Below, piece after piece: positions 35,151 to 46,210 of a DNA stretch of 64,000 nucleotides (position 1 is its first letter; each line of letters opens with the position of its first letter). Under the pieces are notes generated by a model. That model did no database searches. It was not told where the DNA came from and saw nothing but the letters and a program-made list of their open reading frames with translations. The stretch comes from Reticulascus tulasneorum (Eukaryota > Ascomycota > Sordariomycetes > Glomerellales > Reticulascaceae): the NCBI GenBank assembly GCA_001557505.1, contig LSAX01000007.1, positions 2,418,001 to 2,482,000 of the forward strand, in the 5' to 3' direction. The position numbers were made by a program, and so were the translations under genes.

Positions 35151-37300
35151 TTATTTCTTGGTGGCCTTGGCAGCGGACTTGGTGACCTAGATTACACAGT
35201 TAGAAAATGCTGAGTGCGGACTAAAACGAGTAGAGAACATACCTTGGCGGAACCGGCAGCAGCCTTCTCAACAGCCTTGATGACACCGACAGCAACGGTC
35301 TGTCGCATGTCACGGACGGCGAAACGACCCAGGGGTGGGTAGTCGGTGAAAGCCTCAACGCACATTGGCTTGGAGGGAATCATCTTAACGATGGCAGCAT
35401 CTCCAGACTTGATGAACTTGGGGGAGTTCTCAGTAGACTTGCCGGTACGTCGGTCGATCTTCTCGAGAAGCTCGGCGAACTTGCAGGCAATGTGGGCAGT
35501 GTGGCAATCGAGGACCGGGGCGTAACCAGCACCAACCTGACCGGGGTGGTTCAGGACGATGACCTGGGCGGTGAAGGAGGCAGCGCCAAGTGGGGGATCG
35601 TTCTTGGAGTCACCAGCGACGTTTCCTCGGCGAATATCCTTGACGGAGACGTTCTTCACGTTGAAACCAACGTTGTCACCGGGGAGACCCTCGGTAAGCT
35701 GCTCGTGGTGCATCTCGACGGACTTGACTTCAGTGGTGACGTTGGCGGGAGCGAAGGTGACGACCATACCGGGCTTGAGGATACCGGTCTCGATACGGCC
35801 GACAGGCACCGTTCCAATACCACCGATCTTGTAAACATCCTGGAGGGGAAGTCGGAGGGGCTTGTCAGTCGGTCGCTTGGGGGGCTCGATGGCGTCGATG
35901 GCCTCGAGGAGAGTCTTTCCGGTAACCTTGCCGGCCTTGGTCTCCTTCTCCCATCCCTTGTACCAGGGGCAGTTGGATGACGCGGCGATCATGTTGTCGC
36001 CGTTGAAGCCAGAGATGGGGACGAAAGCGACCTGCTTGGGGTTGTAACCGACCTTCTTGATGAAGGAGGTAGTCTCCTTGATGATTTCCTCGAAACGAGA
36101 CTCGGACCACTTGGTGGTGTCCATCTTGTTGATGGCGACGATGAGCTGCTTGACACCCAGGGTGTAGGCAAGCAGAGCGTGCTCACGGGTCTGACCATCC
36201 TTGGAGATACCGGCCTCGAACTCACCAGTACCAGCGGCAATGATGAGAATGGCGCAATCAGCCTGGGAGGTACCAGTGATCATGTTCTTGATGAAATCAC
36301 GATGACCGGGAGCGTCTACAATCGCATTAGCCTCAGCCTGCTGACAACAAAGGCTTGTGGAAAACTTACCAATGACGGTGACATAGTAGCGGGGGGTCTC
36401 GAACTTCCAGAGAGCGATATCAATGGTGATACCTCGCTCACGCTCAGCCTTGAGTTTGTCCAAAACCTTTACTTTGTGTTAGGAATGAAGTTGATTCGTC
36501 AAACAAAGAAGTGCAGCTTACCCATGCGTACTTGAAGGAACCTTTTCCGAGTTCGGCGGCTTGATTGGTTGTTAGTTTTGATTCAAAGACAGCTCTGGTG
36601 ATAGATGTATTGGGCAAGTGAAAAGTGGGTCCCTGTTTTGGGACAGGAAAAATAAGAGTGGGCCCAGAGTACAGCCACGGAGGAGGGGCAAAAAAAATAG
36701 CAAAAAAATTGGCGGGGTCATCGCAACGAGATAACAGGATGGGAAGTGTGGGAGAAAAAAGTGCGAAAAACCGGGATATGATGGAGAAACGAAAGAGACG
36801 GGGATTTGCTGCCGAGGGAGTGTACTAACCTTCCTTCTCGAACTTCTCGATGGTTCGCTTATCGATTCGTTAAGGCTGTTAGCATCGAAAATGATACCTG
36901 AGGGACGGGATACACACCCTCCGCACTGGTAGATCAAGTGACCGGTCTGGAAGGAGGATATGTTAGCCTTGGACGAGGATGGAGCGCGCACGAAGGCTCA
37001 GATGAGGCCCGTCTGCAAAGGGGAGGTAGCTTACGGTAGTAGACTTGCCGGAGTCGACATGGCTGTGATACTGATGTTAGTTTGCGGTGATATCATGGTG
37101 GGGCAGATATCGACGAACCCCTAGATAATGGTCAGTTTTCGCATAGGAATCAAGGGGAGATGGGCAACATACGATGACGACCACGTTGATGTGTACCTTG
37201 TCCTCCTTACTGAAAAGATGTCAGCGACGATACAATACCACGATGGTGATGGACGAGGCTGGTGATGACCTCGCCCCCGCTCGGGGAGGACGAACCCCAT
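35151..37300 (-). CDS. tef1: Translation elongation factor eEF1A (EF-1 alpha)
   Basis: The cytosolic GTPase that delivers aminoacyl-tRNA to the ribosome. My model has ten exons: 37300-37296, 37209-37173, 37120-37119, 37062-37035, 36946-36918, 36867-36830, 36559-36522, 36466-36370, 36315-35243, 35186-35151. The sum is 1383 nt, or 460 aa, exactly the usual fungal length. GHVDSGKS, DAPGHRD and NKMD are present, and the C-terminus ends KKVTK-like Lys-rich sequence (AAKATKK). Two features are odd. The first P-loop glycine exists only if a 2-nt exon (GG) is included. Exon 6 ([12 protein letters not shown]) is preceded by TTAACG, not by an AG. Using the next AG instead gives a protein two residues shorter, with Cys in place of Ile-Asp-Lys. 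A pyrimidine-rich strand at 37475-37513, typical of strong fungal promoters, lies upstream. Confidence 0.92.
37119..37120 (-). other. tef1: Predicted 2-nt microexon (GG) in tef1
   Basis: On the minus strand, exon 2 ends at an ATC codon with donor GTATGT. Next come a branch site ACTGAC and CTAG, then GG, then donor GTTCGT. A second intron follows, with an ACTAAC branch site and CACAG, before C-CAT-GTC. Only ATC-GG-C-CAT restores Ile-Gly-His-Val in the P-loop. Skipping GG shifts the frame. The alternative acceptor ATCAG would replace the P-loop glycine with Tyr-His-Ser. Confidence 0.75.
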
Positions 37301-38635
37301 GGTTGCGGATTGGACTTTTGATTGTTATGTAGAGAGTGTTGTTTTTTGTAGTTGAAAGTGATAGCTGCTCAAGAGAAATCAGTCTCGATGTCCCTCAAGG
37401 TGTTGATGGGAGAAGGGATATTTACGGGTTGCACAGATGAGTGGCTAAGGCACTGCGGTATGATGACAATCTCAGAAAAGGAAGAAAGAAGAAAAACGGA
37501 GGAGGAGGATGAAGACTTTTAATCTGAAGGAGGGGCAAAGAGTGGAGGGGTTTCCTGGACGGCGCCCCATGCCCTAATTGGGCGCACTTGCCCATTTCCA
37601 ATTCCATGTACCGATACTCTGAGCCGCCGGTGGATTGTAAGTGAGGTACATGACTAGGGCTCGATAAAATAGATACCGTGGGCGTCTGAATTCATATTCC
37701 AGTGAAGAGTCGGCTGATTATACCACTGAATACCAACCTGAATGCTTGCATGTTCAGCAGAGTATTCGCCGGACTACTTCCTCCAGGCTGCTATATCAAC
37801 TAACTGAATCTCCATTTACTAGTCCCCCCACTTGTAGTCCAGCTGGCCCTGCTATTTCTTGCAGCGGCGATGGGCTGATTTGTCTCTGTCCGATTCTCCT
37901 TGTACCGGCTTGCCTCAGTTTTCATTGAGCCCTTTGTACAAGTACAACCGCCAGAGATCCACCGCCACCGCCTAACATATTCTGACCCAATCTCATCGCG
38001 GGAGCCCAACATCACACCGGTCGGTGTGAGTCACTAAGAGGATGGGAAACGGCTTTTCACGAGCTAGTAGTCTTCAAACCGTGAATATGGTCTACTGAGT
38101 TCCATGATTCCGCATATCGAAGGCACATACCCAGGCGAAAGCTCGCGGGTGATGGAAACTACCCAGAGTTTCACATGAGCGTCTTGTTGGTGGGGTAGTG
38201 GGTGGCGGTTGGCTAAAAAGCACACGCCAGGACCGCGAGTATGCGCCTACACCTCGTTCTGACAGTCACATCGATGGAGCTTCAATCCATCCCGATCTAT
38301 TTAGGCGTGTCTTGAACCTCTAGCAGAATTTGCCATGTGAAATAAAATATCCAGAATTCCCTAGAAGCACCTCGTATGAATTCTGTGAAATGGCCCAAGT
38401 TGCGATATACTCTTGTTCCATACCAGCAGAAGAACCCCGCCAACCCTCGTACGTTTGAACAGGCCACCGTCATTAGGCACATCATGTCCCAGCACCCCCT
38501 GCCACTTTGCACGTGATCGTGCACGGCCCATCACTAAATTGATGGCACCAGCAACTCCGAATTGGAGTTTAGGTGTCAATTGTAGATAATCCACAACGAC
38601 GCTTCACCTTCGCCCACCACCGCCGGTTGCCCAAC
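37301..38635. promoter_or_regulatory. Divergent promoter region: tef1 / sec21
   Basis: 1335 bp between outward-pointing start codons. The tef1 side has a strong polypyrimidine stretch on its coding strand (37475-37513), common in highly expressed fungal genes. No ORF here looks real. Confidence 0.6.
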
Positions 38636-41621
38636 ATGAGTTACGGCAAGAAAGACGAAGATGAGCACTTGGGGTTGGTGAAGGTGGACCGGACCCAGGT
38701 CTTTCAGGAAGGTGAGCCCTTCCCGAATCTTCCCCCCCCTGAACCCCCATTCCACCCATACTGACACGAAACTGGCGGGCAGCACGACTATTCAACAGCT
38801 CCCCCATACAGCCTCGAAGATGTCGCATTCTTCTCACCAAGATTGCCCTTCTCCTCTATACCGGGGAGAAGTTCCCTACCAACGAAGCCACAACCCTCTT
38901 CTTCGGCATATCCAAGCTCTTCCAGAACAAAGATGCCAGCTTGCGACAGATGGTCCACCTGGTTATTAAGGAGTTGGCCCACTCCGCCGAGGACATCATC
39001 ATGGTCACGAGCACAATTATGAAGGATACTGGAGGCAGCACTGATGCTATCTACCGGCCTAACGCCATTCGGGCCTTGTGCCGTATTATTGATGTATGTT
39101 GGTCGCCTTACCCCTTCCCGGAGGCGGTCTGCTAACCAGCTTACAGGCGACAACCGTCCAATCCATTGAGCGAGTGATGAAGACCGCAATTGTGGATAAG
39201 AACCCGTCGGTGTCTTCCGCCGCTCTCGTGTCTTCCTACCACCTTCTTCCAATTGCCAAAGACGTCGTCCGGCGGTGGCAGAGCGAAACTCAAGAGGCTG
39301 CTGCGTCCAACAAGTCATCCGGCGGTTTCTCCCTTGGGTTCTCTTCCAGCAGCGGCCAGCTCCCCGTCAACAACTCCACGATGCCACAATACCATGCTAT
39401 TGGGTTGCTATATCAAATGCGTATGCATGACAGGATGGCCCTGGTTAAGATGGTCCAGCAGTTTGGAGCTGCCGGTGCCGTGAAGAGCTCCGCCGCCATC
39501 GTCATGCTTGTTCGCCTGGCAGCCCAACTGGCTGAGGAAGACCCTTCTCTGCGGAAACCAATGATGCAATTGCTGGATGGCTGGCTGAGACACAAGAGCG
39601 AAATGGTCAACTTCGAAGCTGCCAAAGCCATCTGTGACATGAGGGACGTTACGGATGCCGAGGTGTCCCAGGCCGTCCACGTTCTTCAACTCTTCCTCAC
39701 TTCTCCTCGTGCCGTCACCAAGTTTGCAGCTCTCCGAATCCTCCACAACTTCGCCTCTTTCAAGCCAAACGCCGTCAATGTCTGCAATCCCGATATTGAG
39801 CTCCTCATCTCCAACAGCAACCGATCGATTGCCACTTTCGCAATTACAACCTTGTTAAAAACCGGCAACGAGGCAAGCGTGGACCGACTAATGAAGCAGA
39901 TTTCTGGCTTTATGTCGGAGATCACAGACGAGTTCAAGATTACCATCGTCGAAGCTATTCGAACGCTGTGCCTCAAGTTTCCCAGCAAGCAAGCTGGCAT
40001 GCTCGCCTTCCTTAGTGGAATCCTGCGGGACGAGGGAGGCTACGACTTCAAGCGAGCTGTGGTCGAGAGCATGTTCGACTTGATCAAGTTTGTTCCAGAT
40101 TCCAAGGAGGACGCTCTTGCCCATCTTTGCGAATTCATCGAGGATTGCGAGTTCACGAAGCTGGCCGTCAGAATCCTGCACCTGCTGGGTTTGGAAGGCC
40201 CCAAGACATCCCAGCCAACCAAGTACATCCGCTACATCTATAACAGAGTCGTGTTGGAGAACGCGATTGTCAGAGCTGCTGCCGTGACTGCTCTTGCCAA
40301 GTTCGGTGTTGGCCAGAAGGACCCCGAGGTCAAGAGAAGCGTCGAGGTGCTGCTCACGAGATGTCTGGATGATGTTGACGACGAGGTTCGAGACCGAGCA
40401 GCGCTGAACCTAAGGTTGATGCACGAAGACGATAGCATGGCGGAGCAGTTTGTCAAGAATGGTTCGTTCACCCCAGCTCCTACATGCAAGTGCTCGGCTA
40501 AAGATTCTCACAGACAGCATGTATTCTCTCCCGTACTTCGAGCACCAGCTCGTCATGTATGTCACTTCCGACGACAAAACCACCTTCGACTCTCCTTTCG
40601 ATCTCTCCAAGATCCCGGTAGTCACTCGTGAACAGGCAGACGCCGAGGACCGGACGAAGAAGCTCACAGCAAGCACCCCTTCGCTCAAACCACCAAAGGT
40701 TGGCCCGTCGAAGACTCCTTCGACTGGCGCCGAAGCTGCTGCATCTGCTACCGCGGCCGCTCAGCAATATGCCCAAGAGATTTTGCAGATACCGGAAATG
40801 AAGGAATTCGGCAGTGTCTTGAAGTCATCGCCTTCTATTGAGCTTACAGAGGCCGAGACAGAATACGTTGTTTCTGTCGTCAAGCATATCTTCAAGGAGC
40901 ATATCGTCCTGCAGTATGAGGTCAAAAATACCCTTCCCGCGACAGTTCTCGAGAATGTATCAGTCGTCGCAACCCCAGCCGAGGAGGAGGAACTCGAGGA
41001 GGTTTTCATTCTCCAAGCCGAGAAGCTCCCGACGGATGAACCCGGTAAGATCTATGTCGCTTTCAAGAAAGTTGGCGGAGAGGGCTCGCTTCCAGTCAGC
41101 AACTTCACGAACGTGCTCAAATTCACCAGCAAGGAGATTGATCCTACTACGAACGAGCCCGAGGAGTCTGGGTACGACGATGAGTACGAGGTTGCGGAGT
41201 TTGATCTCACAGGCAGTGATTATGTGATCCCCACATTTGCCAGCAACTTCAACCATATCTGGGAGCAGGTGGGCGCTTCAGGGGAGGAAGCGGAGGAAAC
41301 GTTGCAGCTGAGCGGCGTGAAGAGCATAGCCGGTAAGTCTTTTTTCTCTCATGATACCGGAGCGAGCAGACTGCTTACATTCATACAGATGCAACAGAGC
41401 AGCTGGCCAAGACCCTGTCCCTGCAGCCTCTCGAAGGCACGGATGTGCCCGTCAACCAGACCACGCATACTCTGAAGCTTCTGGGCAAGACAGTCGGTGG
41501 CGGCAAGGTTGTGGCCAACATCAGGATGGCATACTCGAGCAAGTCGGGTGTCACGACAAAGATCACAGTACGCAGCGAGGAAGAGGGTGTTGCGGCGCTG
41601 GTTGTTGCATCTGTTGCTTAA
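38636..41621 (+). CDS. sec21: Coatomer gamma subunit (COPI, Sec21)
   Basis: Five exons: 38636-38711, 38783-39093, 39147-40461, 40514-41332, 41389-41621. The sum is 2754 nt, or 917 aa, close to the family length (870-935). The N-terminal two thirds is an adaptin-type helical solenoid, with family stretches such as TKIALLLYTGEKF, VHLVIKELAHSAEDIIMVTS and YRPNAIRALCRIID. A Pro/Ala-rich linker follows (about residues 590-640). The C-terminal appendage has the family-like YVVSVVKHIFKEHIVLQYEVKN broken across its platform domain. The protein is part of the COPI coat on Golgi membranes and binds Arf1 and dilysine cargo signals. Intron 3 uses a GTTCGT donor, as two introns of the neighbouring tef1 do. 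Confidence 0.95.
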
Positions 41622-42614
41622 AGATACTTTTGGGCTGGCGTTTGAGAGGTTTAATACAAAGTCAGGATGTCCTACGAGAAATGTGCAGCGGAAGAAGAAA
41701 GGCTCTATTACAGAGCGGAGAGAGTCACTCAGTACAGGCACTGTAACCCCAGATGCTTCCTTTGGAGTGCTAGACAGGAATGAAAAGGCATCACCACATC
41801 GCGTCTATGATCAAAATCTTCTTATGCTGGTGAATATGGCTAGGGTCAAAAAAGATCTGACTGTTTGATGATTCCAGCGCATGAAAACGGGTCGGCCGAA
41901 GAACTCGAGCATGTTAACCTTGCTCGCTCATTTAGATCCTCCGAGGTCTTAGCTCTAAATTCAGCAGCCAGCAGCAAGCAGTCTTCTTCTCGGCCCCAGT
42001 CCAAGACACGAATGTCTCGAAATCCCAACAAAAGTGTGGATTGTTGGACCGCACATGCGCATCCCTCGTGATAAGCATCATCGGGAAGGGGGGAAAAAAT
42101 ACCGATCCCAAAGCCAAGCCAAGCCCCCCAAGAACGCACCCACAGCCGTGATCCGCACAGATGGCGCCAATCTCTCCCACCCCATGGCCCCCCCGCCCAG
42201 GGGGTGGAGCGTGTGTGTTGTGTGAGCTGGCCTTTTTTTTGGCCGGCCTGGCAGCGGGAACCAGGGTTGCGAAATGACGTGGTGCCAAACCAAGAAATTT
42301 TCCCTTTACACACACGCCTGTCGCGCCGGACCGGGCACTTTTCACGCGACCACATGTTAAAATTGGGGACGCACGCATCATCTTCCCCCTAATCCGTCGA
42401 TCCCGTCCTTGTTCCCCCATCAAGACGCTGAAAACCCAACCCGTTCTTGCTTCTCCTCTCCCTCTCCCATCTGTCTCCCCGTCCCCTCCGCTACATCGAC
42501 CGCGAACAAGGATAGCAGAAGACCAGATCGCGAGATAGCCAGACTCCCCCCGGAACCCGACTCATCCACTACCCAAGCTTTTCGACGACGCAGTTCGTCC
42601 CCCAACCGCCCACG
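41622..42614. promoter_or_regulatory. 3' flank of sec21 and promoter of the phosphotransferase gene
   Basis: 993 bp. The last 170 bases before 42615 are C/T-rich on the plus strand (42440-42490), probably the 5' leader. No gene is seen. Confidence 0.55.
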
Positions 42615-44027
42615 ATGGTCTACGTCCGGCAGGAATTCCTCCCCAACTTGAAGGAGTACAAGTACTCGTCGGTCGACCACTCGCTCACGTCGAAATACAT
42701 CCTCAAGCCCTTCTACACCAATGTCGTCATCAAGCTGTTCCCGATGAGCATGGCGCCCAACATGATCACCCTCACGGGCTTCATGTTCGTCGTCGCCAAC
42801 TTCCTGACCCTGCTGTGGTACAACCCGACCCTCGACCAGGACTGCCCCGTGTGGGTGTACTACTCGTGGGCGATCGGCCTGTTTCTGTACCAGACTTTCG
42901 ATGCCGTCGATGGTAGCCAGGCGTAAGTGTTTCTGCCCCAGCTCTGGCGGACAGATGGGGATTTGATTCCTCTGCGACGGAACGTGGAGGAGTGGTAATT
43001 GGAGGATACGGGCTAATGATGTGTAGGAGACGAACGAGACAAAGCGGACCGCTGGGCGAGCTCTTCGATCATGGCGTCGATGCCTGCAACACCTCGCTCG
43101 AAGTCCTCCTCTTCGCAGGATCGCAAAATATGGGACATGGCTGGAGGACAGTCGCAGTTCTCTTCGCATGTGCGTCACCCTCATCCCACATCCCATCTTC
43201 CCCAATTCACACTGACAACTTTTTTAGCGCTCCTGACTTTCTACGTCCAAACTTGGGACGAATACCACACCAAGACCCTTACCCTCGGCATCGTCAACGG
43301 CCCTGTTGAAGGCATCCTCATCCTCGTCTTCGTCTACGCCACGACCGGCTACATGGGCGGCGCCTCTTTCTGGCAGCAATCCATGTTCGGTTTCCTCGGC
43401 ATCCCCGACAGCATCGGAATCCCGTCCATGGTCTACAACCTCTCCTTCACTGACTGGTATATGGTCCAGGGCACGCTCGTCCTCGTCACCAACACGATCG
43501 AATCCGCCCGCAATGTCATCAAGGCCCGCCGTGCCCGCGGCGACCGGTCGCGAGGCGCCCTCCTCGGCCTCGTCCCCTTCTTCGGCGTGTGGGTCTTCGT
43601 TGTCGCCTACCTCTCCCTGCAGCCCAACATCCTGCACAACCATCTCATCCCCTTCGTCATGTTCGCCGGTGTCGTCAACGCGTACAGCGTCGGGCAGATC
43701 ATCACGGCGCATCTGGTGAAGCTCGACTTTCCCTACTGGAACGTGCTCGGCTTGCCGTTGGCATGGAGCGTCTTCGACAGCGCCGGCCCCGTCCTGCAGC
43801 GAAACCTTGGCTTCGGGTGGCCCAGCGCCCTGGGCGACGACGTCTACCAGGTTGCGTTCATGTTCCTGATGCTGGGAATGGCAGTGGGCGTCTATGGCAG
43901 CTTCGTAGTGGATGTCATTGTGACGATCTGCGATTACCTTGATATCTGGTGCTTGACCATCAAGCACCCATATGTGGAGGGTAAGGAGCAGCAGCAGCAG
44001 CAGGTGAACGGGAAGAAGGCTCAGTAA
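42615..44027 (+). CDS. cpt1: CDP-choline/CDP-ethanolamine:diacylglycerol phosphotransferase
   Basis: Three exons: 42615-42922, 43027-43169, 43228-44027. The sum is 1251 nt, or 416 aa. The CDP-alcohol phosphatidyltransferase motif is intact: DG-x2-AR-x8-G-x3-D-x3-D, seen as [23 protein letters not shown] split across intron 1. The two terminal aspartates are the catalytic and metal-binding residues. Around it are about eight to ten hydrophobic membrane segments. The enzyme makes phosphatidylcholine and/or phosphatidylethanolamine in the ER by the Kennedy pathway. Sequence alone does not tell choline from ethanolamine preference. The C-terminus ends in a short Gln run from a CAG repeat (EQQQQQVNGKKAQ). 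Confidence 0.93.
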
Positions 44028-45016
44028 GGGTGCGGAAAGCTCAAGAGCGGGGGTTCTTGGTCAAGGGGGCGGGAATGAAAAAAAAGACCAGGGGTCGGAG
44101 CAGTTGTGTTGGGCATCGCATTTCTAGGTGATGTAGGTTGGTCTGAGGGACGGGCGGGAGGGAGGACTTTGGGTTGCTACATATCGAGTTATACGGAGGA
44201 GTTCAGAGGAGTCTAGGGAAGGCAAGGCAAGGCAAGGCAAGGTCAAGCTTGCGACATCAGTTTGGGAGGCTATATATGCAGGACCTCCGCTCTCCTTTCT
44301 TAATATAATAGACGAGATACCACTTATCACGATCGCAACCATCACATAGCCCACGACACCGCAGAGTGATACTATGGAAACGAACTTAGGCATTGGTGCA
44401 CGGGGTCATGTCATAAGAGGGAAGCAAGAGATCTAAGGTTTCCAACAGTTTCATAAGAGCACTACACACCGACTATCCAATATTCGAAAAAGCCGGCAAC
44501 CGCCAGGGTGAACCAAGCACCCAACACGCATGCAACACAATTCCCAAAGCCCCGTGTTCCTGTAACGTAATCCCGACCAACGAGTGTATCCCATTCCTCT
44601 CATGCTTTACCCATCCCAGCCCCCAAGACTCGCGGCGTTGTTGGCTGCCGGACTCCTGCGAGACCCGCTGCTCTCATTTCGGCCCTTCCGGACCAGTCCA
44701 TTTCGGAACTTTTTTTTCTTCTGCGCAACGTTGTCGAAGATGTCGACCTCCATATCATAAAATCGCCCAAGAAGTGAATTTAAACAGAATAAAATGCAGG
44801 CTCAAGATGCCTGAACGCTCCAAAGGCCGCTTCGACTCTGAAGAAAGAAATATCGCGATTCGTGGTGTCGCTTCCACTGCAACGACGGTGACGCCAAAAG
44901 CCGATGAACGCCGTCCGTAGACAAGGTATCCAGAGTATCCCACTCTTGCCCGAAGGGGCAGGTGACCTCGATCACAAATGAAACTTCCACCATCTCAACG
45001 ACTCATCGTTGCGAGC
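44028..45016. other. Convergent 3' intergenic region, cpt1 / bZIP gene
   Basis: 989 bp between two stop codons. It holds 3' untranslated sequence and a short CAAGG tandem repeat (about 44219-44242), which is the reverse complement of the CCTTG repeat in the LaeA-like intron. No gene is seen. Confidence 0.55.
44219..44242. repeat. (CAAGG)4 pentanucleotide repeat
   Basis: Four to five tandem CAAGG units about 200 bp past the phosphotransferase stop codon, the same pentamer (opposite strand) as at 23448-23482. Confidence 0.85.
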
Positions 45017-46210
45017 TCATAGCAGCTCATCACTGCCGCTGGCGACGCTCGCCTCGATAGCGGTAAGAATGGAGCGCTCGGAAAAGACGGGACCCTGGCC
45101 GTCGCACCGTGCCTGGTGCTTCAGTCGCTCGCTAACATCACCAACATCTACAAGTCCCCTCTTGAAAGACTCGTGGTTGATAATGAAGTCCCACGTCGCA
45201 CCGGCGGCAAGGAGGCGTTCCCCGTCGTCGGCAGTGACAATGCGATGGCTAGGATTCTTGTCGGGATGTTGTGATAGCACGTTGGAATAAAAGTCCTTCG
45301 GGTTGTAGAGCATAGGCCCCGTAGTTCTGGGCTCGGGTGACAGAGAGCCATTGGGCCCTTGCATGCTGGATGTTGCGCGGAGGATCTCATTTTCGGTGCT
45401 CATCTTCTGCATTTCCCGCTTTAGACGTTCGTTCTCCGTGCTCTTGTGCTGGGCTTCGGCTTCCAGGGATGCCAGCTTGGCTTCGAGGTCTTTAACGTGC
45501 CGTTCCTTCCTTTCGCGGAAGGCGCGCTGACTATGCGACGAAATTGACGTTAGTAAGTACTCTCTTCGATGCTCTTACGGATGAAGCCAGGGAAATGTGC
45601 AGCGCACGAGTTGTCGGCGAAGACCGGAAAGGGTGGCTAGGGAATGGAAAGGGAAGGGAAGGGACGTACGCAGCACGGTTCTGGGCTTTCCGCCTGGACT
45701 GGGCGGGAGTCAGATCATCGTCGTCCGAGTTTGACTGGCCGCGGGTGCCACGGTCGTCAATGACAGACTCTGCCTTGTGGATAATCTCGGACGGATGGGT
45801 CTTGATGCCCTGGGGCGTGGCGCCGTTCATCACATTGTGCTGGCCTTGTTGCGTGCCGTGGATGGAATGGCTCGGTGGTGTCGGAGGGCCAGGAAAGGCG
45901 TTCGGGGGATGTGCGAACTGAGGAGCGCCATATGTATCGTAGTTCTGGAAGTGCTGGTCGTTGGGGTACTCTCCGTAGACCTCCTGCTCGGTCATGATTG
46001 TGTAAGTGCATGGTCATGGTGCGCTAAGCGGGCATCCCACCAGTGACGGTGGAGGATTTGGTGAGGGGATCGCTAGAATGGACTTACCGGTGGAGAGGTG
46101 GTGTTAAAATCGTCCGAACCGGCAGAGTTGGAATGCGACGGCGTCAGAGGTGGAATGCCCATGAACGGGTATGCTTGGGAGCCGGCGAAGTATTGTTGTG
46201 AGAAGTCCAT
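45017..46210 (-). CDS. Yap/AP-1-type bZIP transcription factor
   Basis: Three exons: 46210-46088, 45983-45670, 45530-45017. The sum is 951 nt, or 316 aa. The basic region KAQNRAAQRAFRERKERH matches the fungal Yap signature (N-x2-A-Q-x2-F-R). It is split by intron 2 and followed by a leucine zipper (LEAKLASLEAE, then heptad positions at LKREMQKM and EIL). The N-terminus MDFSQQYFAGSQAYPFMGIP with PPLTPSHSNSAGS resembles a filamentous-fungal bZIP group often annotated Fcr3/Yap-like. The two Cys-rich domains of Yap1 are not obvious, so redox sensing cannot be assumed. It should act in the nucleus on stress or metal-response genes by family analogy. It has an upstream gene-free region of about 7 kb. 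Confidence 0.88.
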
